This document shows positions 8,884 through 17,674 of a stretch of DNA of 56,667 nucleotides, piece by piece. A model generated the notes under the pieces. It was not told the origin of the DNA. It did not search any database and worked only from the letters and a program-made list of their open reading frames with translations. Each line of letters starts with the position of its first letter. Within the stretch, counting starts at the first letter, position 1. The stretch spans positions 1 through 56,667 of the forward strand of contig NZ_SLXP01000019.1 of NCBI RefSeq assembly GCF_004343075.1, read 5' to 3'. The DNA comes from Rhodovulum marinum (GTDB lineage Bacteria > Pseudomonadota > Alphaproteobacteria > Rhodobacterales > Rhodobacteraceae). Made by a program: the position numbers and the translations under genes.

Positions 8884-9549
8884 TTACGCCGTCGGGCGGA
8901 TGACGATCTCGACCCGGCGGTTCTGCGCCCGGCCCTCGGGCGTCAGGTTCGAGGCCACCGGCTGATCCTCGCCACGGCCATAGGCGCGCAACCGGCGCGG
9001 GTCGACGCCCGCCCCGGTCAGCACCGCCGCAACCGATCCCGCCCGACGGGACGACAGGTCCTGATTGTAGCTGGCCGCGCCGGTGTTGTCGGTATGCCCG
9101 ATCACGTCGACCGTGGTGGCCGGGTAATCGTTCAGGCTGCGCGCCAGCACCCGCAGGTCGGCCTGCAGGTCGGGCCGGACCGAGGCGCTGTCGGTGGCGA
9201 ACAGGATGCCCTGGGGCATCGTCACCACCAGTTCCGAGCCGGTATTGACCACGCGGATCTCGTTGCTGCTGAAATCGCGGCGCAATTCGGCCGCCTGCTT
9301 GTCCAGCTCGTTGCCGATCGCGGCACCGATCCCGGCACCGATCGCGGCCCCGACCAGCGCGTCCTTGGCGTCGCGCTTGCCGCCGCCGGTGACCGCCATG
9401 CCGGTCAGCGCGCCCAGCCCCGCGCCGATCAGCGCGCTTTCCTTGGTGCGCTGGCGCGGGTCGCCGGTATCGGTCGTGGTGGGCGTGCAGGCCCCCAGGG
9501 TCACGGCGCCGATGGCCGCCAGGAGAAGGGGTTTGGTCGCTCGGGTCAT
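8884..9549 (-). CDS. OmpA-like peptidoglycan-binding lipoprotein with glycine zipper (YiaD-like)
   Basis: This 221-residue protein has a lipoprotein signal (KPLLLAAIGAVTLGAC, lipid-attached Cys21), a glycine-zipper segment (ALIGAGLGALTGMAVTGG and AAIGAGIGAAIGN, about 44-90) and a C-terminal OmpA domain with DVIGHTDNTGAASYNQDLS and the RRxxxV pattern for peptidoglycan binding. It should sit in the outer membrane facing the periplasm. The second of two nearby ATGs is used, as AGAGGCAG precedes it and it gives a proper signal peptide. Confidence 0.88.
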   Translation of the reverse strand: MTRATKPLLLAAIGAVTLGACTPTTTDTGDPRQRTKESALIGAGLGALTGMAVTGGGKRDAKDALVGAAIGAGIGAAIGNELDKQAAELRRDFSSNEIRVVNTGSELVVTMPQGILFATDSASVRPDLQADLRVLARSLNDYPATTVDVIGHTDNTGAASYNQDLSSRRAGSVAAVLTGAGVDPRRLRAYGRGEDQPVASNLTPEGRAQNRRVEIVIRPTA

Positions 9550-9657
9550 CTCTGCCTCTCTCGTCATGTCCGTTTGGCCGGACGTCCGGCAGAATATAGT
9601 TAAGCGGCGCTTGTCTTGCGAGGGGGCGCGTGCGCTGGGCAGCAACCCGCCGATGGA

Positions 9658-10506
9658 TCAGCCCGCCTGCGCATCCGCGCGCGCGCCTTCCCAGGCCAGC
9701 ATCGCGCGTTTCACCGGCAAGCCCCAGTGATACCCCCCCAGCGCGCCGGTTTTCCGCAGCGCCCGGTGGCAGGGGATAAGCCAGGAAATCGGGTTGCGGC
9801 CCACCGCGGTGCCCACCGCGCGCACGGCCTTGGGGTTGCCGATGGCGCGCGCGATCTCGGAATAGGTGGTCACATGGCCCGAGGGCACGGCCAGCAGCGC
9901 CTCCCAGACCTTGATCTGGAACGGCGCGCCGATCAGGTGCAGCCGCGTCTCGCCGGTCCGGGAAAAGGCGGCCTCGACCATGGGCGCGACCCGGTCGGGG
10001 GCCTCGACGAACGTGGCGTCGGGCCAGCGCGCGGCCAGGTCGGCAAAGGCCGCCGCGCGCCCCGTCTCCTCGGTAAAGGCCAGCCCGCACAGCCCCCGGT
10101 CGGTCGCCATCGCCAGCGTGTCGCCGAAGGGGCCTGCGAAATACCCGTGGGAAATCGTCAGGCCCGCGCCGTGACGCGCGTAATCGCCGGGGCTCATCGC
10201 CTCCCAGCGCAGGAACAGGTCATGCAGCCGCCCCGATCCCGACAGGCCCAACGTGCCCGCGGCGTCCAGCGTGGTGAACCGCTCGCGCATCAGCGCGCGC
10301 GCGTGGCCCAGCGTCAGGTATTGCTGATAGCGCTTGGGCGAGACGCCGACCCAGCGCGAGAACACCCGCTGGAAATGCGCCGGGCTCATGTGCATTTCGG
10401 CGGCAAGATCGTCCAGCGACAGCGCCGCACCGCCCGCCGCATCGATTCGGTCGATGGCCCGGCGGATCACGCCGAAATGGTATCCCTGGTCCTCTTCGGT
10501 GGGCAT
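9658..10506 (-). CDS. AraC-type HTH fused to methylated-DNA-protein-cysteine methyltransferase (Ada-like, without N-terminal repair domain)
   Basis: This 282-residue protein has an AraC HTH in residues about 10-110 (AAEMHMSPAHFQRVFSRWVG) followed by an O6-alkylguanine-DNA alkyltransferase domain with FQIKVWEALLAVPSG and the acceptor cysteine C246 in WLIPCHRAL. It repairs O6-methylguanine by transfer to its own cysteine, and the HTH suggests DNA-bound regulation. E. coli Ada has an extra N-terminal zinc domain (Cys38) that senses methylphosphotriesters; it is absent here, so induction by that route is not expected. AGGAGAGG lies just before the ATG. Confidence 0.9.
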   Translation of the reverse strand: MPTEEDQGYHFGVIRRAIDRIDAAGGAALSLDDLAAEMHMSPAHFQRVFSRWVGVSPKRYQQYLTLGHARALMRERFTTLDAAGTLGLSGSGRLHDLFLRWEAMSPGDYARHGAGLTISHGYFAGPFGDTLAMATDRGLCGLAFTEETGRAAAFADLAARWPDATFVEAPDRVAPMVEAAFSRTGETRLHLIGAPFQIKVWEALLAVPSGHVTTYSEIARAIGNPKAVRAVGTAVGRNPISWLIPCHRALRKTGALGGYHWGLPVKRAMLAWEGARADAQAG

Positions 10507-10644
10507 GGAGCCTCTCCTGGTCGCCTGGTGGTCAGAATAGGCCCGTGTCTGTGGACGGGCGACCCGAAAGCTGCGCCAAATCGCGGGCGCATGCGGTGCC
10601 GGCATGCGCCGATATGGGCGCAAGCCCCGGTGCGGCGCGGGGAA

Positions 10645-10702
10645 GGGGGGCTCTGCCCCCCGTCCTTCGGACTCCCCCCGGGATATTTCGCGCCAGAAGA
10701 AG
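10645..10702 (+). repeat. Intergenic hairpin repeat, copy A
   Basis: Stem GGGGGGC-TCT-GCCCCCC (10645-10661), second stem GTCC-TTC-GGAC (10662-10672), then CCCCCCGGGATATTT and a tail ending CCAGAAGAAGG. It lies between the divergent alkyltransferase and nth genes. It matches copies at 32.2, 35.2, 40.3 and 47.1 kb. Similarity to copy B continues beyond the tail into GTCTTTT. Confidence 0.85.
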
Positions 10703-10794
10703 GGGCGGAGTCTTTTGCAAGGGATGGTCTTCCGGGGCGGCGCCAGACCGGCGTGCCCCTTGCCCCCATGCCGGGCAGCGGGCATAGGAAAGTC

Positions 10795-11439
10795 ATGGCG
10801 AAGCCCTTGGACTATCACACGATCCACGCGATCTTTACCCGCTTTCACGCGGCCGAGCCCGAACCCAAGGGCGAACTGGAACATGTCAACGCCTATACCC
10901 TGCTGGTGGCGGTGGCGCTTTCGGCGCAGGCGACCGATGCCGGCGTGAACAAGGCGACGCGGCCCCTGTTCGCCAAGGTGGACACGCCGGACAAGATGCT
11001 GGCCCTCGGCGAGGAGGGGTTGATCGCGCATATCAGGACGATCGGCCTTTACCGCAACAAGGCCAGGAACGTGATGAAGCTGAGCCGCATCCTGGTGGAG
11101 GAGTATGGCGGCGAGGTGCCGTCCTCGCGCGCGGCGCTGCAGGCGTTGCCGGGCGTCGGGCGCAAGACGGCGAACGTGGTGTTGAACATGTGGTGGGGCC
11201 TGCCCGCACAGGCGGTCGATACCCACATCTTTCGCGTCGGCAACCGCACCCGCATCGCGCCCGGCCGCACCGTCGACGCCGTGGAACGCGCCATCGAGGA
11301 CAACGTGCCCGCCGAGTTCCAGCGCCACGCCCATCACTGGCTGATCCTGCATGGCCGTTATGTCTGCAAGGCGCGCAAACCCGTTTGCGCCAATTGCATC
11401 ATCCGCGATCTCTGCCCCTACGAGGACAAGACAGAATGA
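10795..11439 (+). CDS. nth: Endonuclease III (base-excision DNA glycosylase/AP lyase)
   Basis: This 214-residue protein removes oxidised pyrimidines and cleaves at the abasic site. The helix-hairpin-helix LPGVGRKTANVVLN contains the catalytic lysine; VDTHIFRVGNR contains the catalytic aspartate; and C-x6-C-x2-C-x5-C (from CKARKPVCANC to RDLC) binds the 4Fe-4S cluster at the C-terminus. The ATG giving MAKPLDYHT has AGGAAA upstream; an in-frame ATG 27 bases earlier is less likely. The stop overlaps the start of the next gene (ATGA), so the two are co-translated. Confidence 0.95.
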   Translation: MAKPLDYHTIHAIFTRFHAAEPEPKGELEHVNAYTLLVAVALSAQATDAGVNKATRPLFAKVDTPDKMLALGEEGLIAHIRTIGLYRNKARNVMKLSRILVEEYGGEVPSSRAALQALPGVGRKTANVVLNMWWGLPAQAVDTHIFRVGNRTRIAPGRTVDAVERAIEDNVPAEFQRHAHHWLILHGRYVCKARKPVCANCIIRDLCPYEDKTE

Positions 11440-12431
11440 CCAAACCCTATCACGTCGTCGGCATCGGAAACGCGATGGTCGATATCCTGGCCCATGCCGA
11501 GGATGCCTTTCTGGACGCGCACGGCGTGCAGAAAGGCATCATGCAGCTGATCGACATGGAGCGCGCGGTGCATCTTTATGGCCAGATCGGACCGGCGCAG
11601 GAGATCTCGGGCGGGTCGGCGGCCAATACCATCGCGGGTATCGCGCATCTGGGCGGGCGCACCGCCTATGTGGGCAAGGTCAAGGACGACCAGCTGGGCG
11701 CGATCTTTGCCCATGACCTGCGCGCGCAGGGGGCCGATTACGACACGCCGATGGCGCCCGGGGACACCGCGGGCGAAACCGGGCGCTGTATCGTTCTGGT
11801 GACGCCGGACGGGGAACGGTCGATGAACACCTATCTCGGCGTGACCGAACACCTGTCGCCCGCCGATATCGACGACCGCCAGGTGGCCGGTGCGGAGTGG
11901 ATCTATCTGGAGGGCTACCGCTTCGACGGGCCGGAAAGCCACGAGGCCTTTGCCAAGGCGATCGGGGCGGCCAAGGCGGCGGGCGGGCGGGTGTCGCTGA
12001 CGCTGTCGGATCCGTTCTGCGTCGAACGCCACCGCGACGCCTTTCGCCGGATGATCGCGGCCGACGTGGACCTGTTGTTCGCCAACCGCGCGGAAATCCT
12101 GTCGATGTACGAAACCGACGATTTCCACGAGGCGCTGAGCCGTGCCGCGGCCGAGGTCGACATCGTCGCCTGCACCGAAAGCGAGCATGGCGCGCATGTC
12201 CTGGCCGAGGGACAGCATTGGCACGTGCCCGCCATCCCGACGCAGGTGGTGGATGCCACCGGGGCGGGCGATCTCTTCGCCGGGGCCTTTCTGTGGGGGC
12301 TGACGCACGGGCGCGACCTGGAGACTTGCGGGCGCATGGGCTGCGTCGCCGCCAGCGAGGTCATCAGCCATATCGGCGCCCGCGCCGAGGCCGACCTTGG
12401 CGTGCTGTTCCGCAGCCATGGCCTGACCTGA
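11436..12431 (+). CDS. PfkB-family carbohydrate/nucleoside kinase (adenosine-kinase-like)
   Basis: This 331-residue ribokinase-fold kinase has an N-terminal GIGNAMVDILA strand, the GGSAANTIAGIAHLGG substrate loop and the C-terminal DATGAGDLFAGAF motif with catalytic base D279. Overall form and length match the alphaproteobacterial proteins annotated as adenosine kinase. ATP-dependent phosphorylation of a sugar or nucleoside is certain; adenosine as substrate is inferred. It is translationally coupled to nth. Confidence 0.88.
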   Translation: MTKPYHVVGIGNAMVDILAHAEDAFLDAHGVQKGIMQLIDMERAVHLYGQIGPAQEISGGSAANTIAGIAHLGGRTAYVGKVKDDQLGAIFAHDLRAQGADYDTPMAPGDTAGETGRCIVLVTPDGERSMNTYLGVTEHLSPADIDDRQVAGAEWIYLEGYRFDGPESHEAFAKAIGAAKAAGGRVSLTLSDPFCVERHRDAFRRMIAADVDLLFANRAEILSMYETDDFHEALSRAAAEVDIVACTESEHGAHVLAEGQHWHVPAIPTQVVDATGAGDLFAGAFLWGLTHGRDLETCGRMGCVAASEVISHIGARAEADLGVLFRSHGLT

Positions 12432-12488
12432 CCGGACGCACGCCCGGCCCCGGCCGGGTGGCGCGCGGTGCTTAAAGCTTCTGAAAAC

Positions 12489-12513
12489 GGGGTTTCCCCA
12501 ATACACTTTGGGG
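12489..12513 (+). promoter_or_regulatory. Two mutually exclusive hairpins in the subtilase leader
   Basis: GGGG (12489-12492) can pair with CCCC (12496-12499) across TTT. The same CCCC, extended to CCCCAA (12496-12501), pairs perfectly with TTGGGG (12508-12513). The two structures compete and lie 70 bases before the subtilase start codon. No U-run follows. Confidence 0.35.
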
Positions 12514-12582
12514 GACCGGGCGCGGGGCGACTGCCGCCTCGGCCCGGTCTCGCGGTGGGAAATCAATCGATTGGAGGAGCTC

Positions 12583-13839
12583 ATGGGCGATCTTTCACGT
12601 TACGTGATTCTGCGCGACCGGAACGCCAACCTGCGCAAACGCGCCGCCGGCGAGGTGCGCGGCGAGGTGGCCGGATTGTCCGGCGTGCTGACCGAGGGGG
12701 CGATCCCGCGGCTGGGCGGGGGGGCGGCTGCCATGCTGCCGCCGGGGCCGGAGCTGGACTCGGCCGACCTGACCGCGAACGAGGCCAAGGACGCGCTGCG
12801 CCAGAACGACGTGGTCGGCGTGGTGCGTGCGATCCCGACCGCGCTGATCGCGCCCAAGGACACCCCCGCCGACGCCGCCGCGACCGACACCTGGGGCATC
12901 AAGGCGGTGCGCGCCGACGTCTCGCCCTTTACCGGGGCCGGGGTCAAGGTCGCGGTGCTGGACACCGGCATCGACGCGGCGCACCCGGCCTTTGCGGGCG
13001 TCACCCTGGTGCAGGCGGATTACACCGGCGAGGGCGACGGCGATGGCAACGGCCACGGCACCCATTGCGCGGGCACGATCTTTGGCCGCGACGTCGACGG
13101 CCAGCGCATCGGCATCGCCCGCGGCGTGACCGAGGCCTTCATCGGCAAGGTTCTGAATGCGCGCGGCTCGGGCACGTCCGAGATGATGTTCAGCGCGCTG
13201 AAACGCGCCTCCGAGGAGAACGTCCAGGTGATCTCGATGTCGCTGGGCTTCGATTTTCCGGGGCTGGTGAAATACCTGATCGAACAGGAGGATTACCCCG
13301 CCGACCTCGCCACCTGGATCGCGCTGGAAGGGTTCCGCACCAACCTGTCGATGTTCAACGCGCTGATGAACATGATCCGCCAGCAGGCGGTGTTCGACGG
13401 CGGCACGGTGATCGTCGCGGCCAGCGGCAACGAAAGCCACCGCGAGATGAACCCGAATTACGAGGTCGGCGCCTCGGTCCCCGCGGTGGCCGAGGGCTGC
13501 ATCGCGGTGGGCGCGTTCCAGCAGGGGGCCGACGGGCTGAAGATCGCCGATTTCTCGAACACCAACCCCGATATCGCGGCCCCCGGCGTGGGCGTGCTGT
13601 CGGCCAAGGTGGGCGGCGGTCTCCGGACGCTTAGCGGCACCTCGATGGCCTGTCCGCATGTCGCGGGGCTGGCCGCGCTGTGGTGGGAGGCCGCGCGCAG
13701 CGGCGTGCTGCCCGCGAATGCCAACACGGTCAGCATGCGCATGCTGTCCTCGGCGGTGGTGGCGGGCATCGCGCCCGGCGTGCACGTGGCCGACCGCGGC
13801 CAGGGGCTGGCCCAGGCGCCGCTGGCGCCCATCGGCTAG
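12583..13839 (+). CDS. Subtilisin-like serine protease (S8), no signal peptide
   Basis: This 418-residue protease has a full catalytic set: D127 (VAVLDTGIDAAHP), H158 (GHGTHCAGT), oxyanion N283 (AASGNES) and S354 (SGTSMACPHVAG). About 100 residues precede the catalytic domain and could be a propeptide/inhibitor-like part; they lack a hydrophobic signal, so export by Sec is not expected. A strong GGAGGA lies 8 bases before the ATG. There is an insertion of roughly 50 residues between the catalytic His and Asn regions (FPGLVKYLIEQEDYPADLAT and following). No cognate inhibitor or substrate gene is evident beside it. Confidence 0.9.
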   Translation: MGDLSRYVILRDRNANLRKRAAGEVRGEVAGLSGVLTEGAIPRLGGGAAAMLPPGPELDSADLTANEAKDALRQNDVVGVVRAIPTALIAPKDTPADAAATDTWGIKAVRADVSPFTGAGVKVAVLDTGIDAAHPAFAGVTLVQADYTGEGDGDGNGHGTHCAGTIFGRDVDGQRIGIARGVTEAFIGKVLNARGSGTSEMMFSALKRASEENVQVISMSLGFDFPGLVKYLIEQEDYPADLATWIALEGFRTNLSMFNALMNMIRQQAVFDGGTVIVAASGNESHREMNPNYEVGASVPAVAEGCIAVGAFQQGADGLKIADFSNTNPDIAAPGVGVLSAKVGGGLRTLSGTSMACPHVAGLAALWWEAARSGVLPANANTVSMRMLSSAVVAGIAPGVHVADRGQGLAQAPLAPIG

Positions 13840-13988
13840 GCCACGGGGAACGTGGAATCGCGCCTCGCCCGGCTGTCCTGGCGGGGCGTTTCCTGCAAGC
13901 GCTTGGATTCCCTTCCTTAACCTTGATTGACCGGTGGGGGGGAGCGTGAGACCCTTGAAGGACTGAAATTATAAGGAGTTACTTTTCA

Positions 13989-14672
13989 ATGTCTCGCAAT
14001 CATTTCAACTTTGCGACGCGTCTCGCGGCGGCGGCTTTCGCGGTTGTCGCCGGTGCAACGGGCGCCTCGGCTGCGCTCATCGGGGTTTCCGGTCCGAACA
14101 GCACGGCCGGCGTCGCGCCGTCGATTATCGGTGCCCCTGCCCATGTGCTGGACGATGTCGTGTTCAATACGGGCATGCAGGGCTTCGACGAGGCGCAGGG
14201 CGTGACGACCACGATGGCCTACACATACGATTCCGGCGTGCTTGCCGCGGGCAGCTATGTTGACAGCCACATGATCTTTCTGAATTCGCAGGGCAATGGC
14301 CGTCTCGAACATTTCGACGTGGTCTGGACCTTCGATGCGCCGATCATCGCGGTGATGTCGGATACCGGGGGCGCCTACGAGGCGGCCAGCACCGGCGAAC
14401 TCGGGGCGGCGGGCACGAATTACACGCTAACCTTCGGCGGGTCGGGGCCGGCGGCGCCGTTCAGCAACCGCGGGCTCGAGGGCGGCGGCGATGGCTATAG
14501 CCTGTTCTCGGCCAACCAGTTGCAGGTCAGCATGGTGGTGACCGAACCCGGCGACTGGATACGGGTCATCACGGCGCCCGCGCCCGTGCCGCTTCCGGCC
14601 GGTTTTCCCCTGGTCCTGACTGGCCTCGGGGCGTTGGGGCTGGCCGCGCGGCGGCGCAAGCGGGCCAACTGA
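13989..14672 (+). CDS. VPLPA-CTERM exported protein (exosortase-type sorting signal)
   Basis: This 227-residue protein has a signal peptide (about 1-29, ending ASA-AL), a beta-rich middle, and a C-terminal PVPLPAGFPLVLTGLGAL hydrophobic helix plus the basic RRRKR tail. This is the VPLPA-CTERM tripartite signal of proteins processed by an exosortase/archaeosortase-like enzyme, common in Rhodobacterales. AAGGAG lies 11 bases upstream. The middle has no domain I recognise. The sorting enzyme is not in this window; the sulfotransferase and branching glycosyltransferase next door may decorate exported polymers or proteins, but that link is inference. Confidence 0.88.
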   Translation: MSRNHFNFATRLAAAAFAVVAGATGASAALIGVSGPNSTAGVAPSIIGAPAHVLDDVVFNTGMQGFDEAQGVTTTMAYTYDSGVLAAGSYVDSHMIFLNSQGNGRLEHFDVVWTFDAPIIAVMSDTGGAYEAASTGELGAAGTNYTLTFGGSGPAAPFSNRGLEGGGDGYSLFSANQLQVSMVVTEPGDWIRVITAPAPVPLPAGFPLVLTGLGALGLAARRRKRAN

Positions 14673-14733
14673 AACCAGGGCGCTCCTTGCGCCGTCCGAA
14701 CCGGGGCCACGTTCCGCGTGGCCCCGTTGCCGT

Positions 14734-15552
14734 TCAGTCGCCCAGCTTGGCGTGCACCTCGTCCAGGTCGATCTCGCCCACCGGCATCTTGTTGGCCGGG
14801 TTCTCGAAATCATAACGGAACAGCTCGAAGTCGCGCTTGTAGATCTCGTAGACCAGGTGCATCGACAGGTCGTCGAAATAGGCCTCGACCGGGTGCGCGC
14901 GTTTCGGCCCGTGCCCTTCGGATTCGTTGAACCGCGGGATCGCCGCCAGGTCGACCGGATGGGGCGTTTCCACGGCGTCCAGCACCTTCTGCATGCCGTC
15001 GTTGAACGTCTCGGTGGCAAAGATGTGGTCGTAGCGCCCGCCATTCACGATGAAGGTCGAGACATGGCCCGACATCGCCGACCAGTGGATGTCGGGTTCC
15101 ATCGGGCGGCGCCAGCGGATCGTGTCGCGGGCGAACAGCAGGAACCGGCGGAAACTGGCGATCTGGTCGAATTCGCCCTTGCCGTCCTCGCCGCCGACCT
15201 CGATCCCGTATTTCTGGATCAGCATCGGCACCAGCTTGCCGCGATAGCGTTTGCCGTTCCGCTGGATGCCGCAGATCTTGTCGAAGAACGATGACAGGAT
15301 GCGGCTGTAGGGGTTGCGCACGCAGGTGAACGCAACCGCCGCACGCCCGCGCACCACGCGTTCGATCGGGGCGTGGCTGTCGTCCTGCGCCCATTTGTGC
15401 AGGCCTTCGGTGGCATCGTGGATATCGCCGTCGAAGAATTCCCCGTGGTCCGAGAAATACATGATCTGGCCGATGGTCGAGCAGGCGCATTTCGGCACCA
15501 CGCGGTAGACCATGCTTTCGCTCGTCGTCATCCAGGTGCCCGGAAAGCCCAT
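14734..15552 (-). CDS. Sulfotransferase family 2 protein (carbohydrate sulfotransferase-like)
   Basis: This 272-residue protein has a 5'-phosphosulfate-binding loop VPKCACSTIG (about 20-29) and a 3'-phosphate-binding segment CVRNPYSRILSSFFDKI (about 77-93). These are the PAPS-binding marks of the HNK-1/chondroitin-type sulfotransferases. It would move sulfate from PAPS to a glycan hydroxyl. The ATG (MGFPG) is preferred because GGAGG sits just before it; the longer frame begins with a TTG inside that site. It is divergent from the branching glycosyltransferase gene, a pairing that suggests they act on the same polymer. Confidence 0.85.
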   Translation of the reverse strand: MGFPGTWMTTSESMVYRVVPKCACSTIGQIMYFSDHGEFFDGDIHDATEGLHKWAQDDSHAPIERVVRGRAAVAFTCVRNPYSRILSSFFDKICGIQRNGKRYRGKLVPMLIQKYGIEVGGEDGKGEFDQIASFRRFLLFARDTIRWRRPMEPDIHWSAMSGHVSTFIVNGGRYDHIFATETFNDGMQKVLDAVETPHPVDLAAIPRFNESEGHGPKRAHPVEAYFDDLSMHLVYEIYKRDFELFRYDFENPANKMPVGEIDLDEVHAKLGD

Positions 15553-15692
15553 GCCCGCCTCCAATCAACCGGCGGGTCTTGCGTTGTGCCGCCTCCGGTG
15601 ACTTCTAGAAACCAAAGTTATAATATTTTTTCAACGACAGGCGGGCCATGGTCGGTGCGCCGCCACAAGACCGAGGACACGGGCAGCGACAG

Positions 15693-17270
15693 ATGGCGAG
15701 AATCGCCTATATCCTTCTGTGCCACAAGGCGCCCGACGAGGTCATTCGCCAGGCCGAACGCCTGACCGCGGCCGGCGACATGGTGGCGATCCATTTCGAC
15801 GCCCGCACCCCCCGGGCCGATTACGAGGCGATCCGCGCGGCGCTCGACGCCAACCCGTCCGTCACCTTCGCCCGGCGCCGGGTGAAATGCGGCTGGGGCG
15901 AGTGGTCGCTGGTCGCCGCCACGCTGCAGGCGCTGAAAGCCGCCGAAGAGGCATTCCCGCGCGCCACGCATTTCTACATGCTGTCGGGCGATTGCATGCC
16001 GATCAAGACGGCCGAATACGCCCACGCCTTCCTGGATGCCGAGGATGCCGACTATATCGAAAGCTTCGATTTCTTCGCATCCGACTGGATCAAGACCGGG
16101 CTCAAGGCCGAACGGCTGGTCTATCGCCACCTGTTCAACGAACGACGGAACAAGCGGCTGTTCTATGCCGCGCTTCAGGCGCAAAAGCGGCTGGGCCTGA
16201 CCCGCCGCGTTCCAGCCGACCTACAGGTGATGATCGGCAGCCAGTGGTGGTGCCTGCGCCGCCGCACGGTCGAGGCGGTGCTGGATTTCATCCGTGCGCG
16301 GCCCGACGTGATGCGGTTCTTCCGCACGACCTGGATCCCCGACGAGACGTTCTTCCAGACGCTGGTGCGCCACCTTGTCCCCGCGGACCAGATCCGCACC
16401 CGCACGCTGACCTTCCTGATGTTTTCCGACTACGGGATGCCGGTCACCTTCTACAACGACCATTACGACCTGCTGCTGGCGCAGGATTTCCTGTTCGCGC
16501 GCAAGATCTCGCCCGAGGCGCACGAACTCAAGGCGCGCCTGGGCACGCTTTATGCCGCGACCGGGGTCGCGTTCAGCCCCTCGAACGAGGGGCGCAGCCT
16601 GTACCGGTTCCTGACCGGGCGCGGCCGCGAGGGGCGCCGCTTTGCCCCCCGCTTCTGGGAAACCGAATCCAGCCTGGGGCGCGAACGCGAGCTGATGATC
16701 GTGACCTGCAAGAAATGGCATGTCGCCAAGCGCCTGGTCGACCGGGTGCACGCGGTCACCGGCCTGCCCGCGGTCGCCTACCTGTTCAACGAAGAGGCGA
16801 CCGACCTGCCGGACCTCGGCGGCATCCAGGCGACGCTGGAAAAACGCACCCGCCACCGCCGCGCACTGATGCGGATGCTGTTCGACCATTACGGAACCGA
16901 CCGGCTGGTGATCTGTCTGGACCCCAGCAATATCGACCTGATGCAGGATTTCTATGCCGATCGGTCACGGACCCGGCTGCTTGAAATCCAGTGCCGCTTT
17001 TCCGACGACTACCTCGCCGGCCACGCCCAGCGGGTGGGGCTGGCCGGCCCGCGCACCCCCCCCGAGGTGCTGGACCGGTTGCTGCCGACGATCCGTCACG
17101 ACATGGTGTTCGAAAGCGACCGCATCCGCGATGCCGAGTTTCCGGGGTTCTACCGGATCGACGAGGCCCGCCCGCCCGACGAGAATGCCGATGCCCTGGC
17201 GGGGTTCCTGTCGATCCCGCCCCACACCGCGCGCGAGATCGCCGCGACCGACTATCTTTTCGACGATTGA
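15693..17270 (+). CDS. Core-2/I-branching-type beta-1,6-N-acetylglucosaminyltransferase fused to DUF5928
   Basis: In this 525-residue protein, residues 1-270 match the GT14 branching family: MARIAYILLCHKAPDEVIRQ, HFYMLSGDCMPIKT, GSQWWCLRRRTVEAVLDF and the catalytic-glutamate region WIPDETFFQTL. Residues about 300-525 match DUF5928, a C-terminal partner seen in Rhodobacterales, with a P-loop-free alpha/beta look (MIVTCKKWHVAKRLVDRV). It lacks a signal peptide and so acts in the cytoplasm. The product would be a branched GlcNAc-type linkage; the acceptor is unknown. It is followed after 9 bases by a HIT-family gene. Confidence 0.82.
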   Translation: MARIAYILLCHKAPDEVIRQAERLTAAGDMVAIHFDARTPRADYEAIRAALDANPSVTFARRRVKCGWGEWSLVAATLQALKAAEEAFPRATHFYMLSGDCMPIKTAEYAHAFLDAEDADYIESFDFFASDWIKTGLKAERLVYRHLFNERRNKRLFYAALQAQKRLGLTRRVPADLQVMIGSQWWCLRRRTVEAVLDFIRARPDVMRFFRTTWIPDETFFQTLVRHLVPADQIRTRTLTFLMFSDYGMPVTFYNDHYDLLLAQDFLFARKISPEAHELKARLGTLYAATGVAFSPSNEGRSLYRFLTGRGREGRRFAPRFWETESSLGRERELMIVTCKKWHVAKRLVDRVHAVTGLPAVAYLFNEEATDLPDLGGIQATLEKRTRHRRALMRMLFDHYGTDRLVICLDPSNIDLMQDFYADRSRTRLLEIQCRFSDDYLAGHAQRVGLAGPRTPPEVLDRLLPTIRHDMVFESDRIRDAEFPGFYRIDEARPPDENADALAGFLSIPPHTAREIAATDYLFDD

Positions 17271-17279
17271 GGACACCCC

Positions 17280-17660
17280 ATGCCCTATGCCTATGACGAC
17301 CAGAACATCTTCGCCAGAATCCTGCGCGGCGAGATCCCGAACGACACCGTGCTGGAAACCGAACACACGCTGGCCTTCAACGACATCGCCCCGCAGGCCC
17401 CGGTGCATGTGCTGGTGATCCCCAAGGGGCCCTATGTCTGCCACGACCATTTCGCGCTGGAGGCGTCTGATGCCGAGATCGCCGATTTCACCCGCACCGT
17501 GGGCGAGATCTGCCGGATGAAGGGCATCCGCCCCGGCGAGGGCGGCGAGGGCTATCGGCTGATCGTCAATTCCGGCGAACACGGTGTGCAAGAGGTGCCG
17601 CACATGCATGTCCACATCCTGGCCGGGCGCAACCTGGGGCGCATGCTGGCCAAGGGATAG
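17280..17660 (+). CDS. HIT-family nucleotide-binding hydrolase (HinT-like)
   Basis: This 126-residue histidine-triad protein has the triad motif HMHVHILAGR near the C-terminus and an N-terminal NIFARILRGEIPNDTVLE typical of HinT/PKCI proteins that hydrolyse AMP-linked phosphoramidates. The start lies 9 bases after the glycosyltransferase stop, so the two are probably co-transcribed. Whether it serves the glycan pathway is unknown; HinT is widespread as housekeeping. Confidence 0.92.
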   Translation: MPYAYDDQNIFARILRGEIPNDTVLETEHTLAFNDIAPQAPVHVLVIPKGPYVCHDHFALEASDAEIADFTRTVGEICRMKGIRPGEGGEGYRLIVNSGEHGVQEVPHMHVHILAGRNLGRMLAKG

Positions 17661-17674
17661 GGGGCGCGCGGCGC

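Noticed and set aside
12432-12470. CCCGGCC...GGCCGGG after the PfkB kinase as a terminator
   Set aside because: Pairing is GC-rich but short and no T-run follows.
15600-15650. AT-rich patch (TATAATATTTTTT) before the branching glycosyltransferase as an insertion scar
   Set aside because: It lies in a divergent promoter region where AT-richness is normal; no repeats or target duplication seen.
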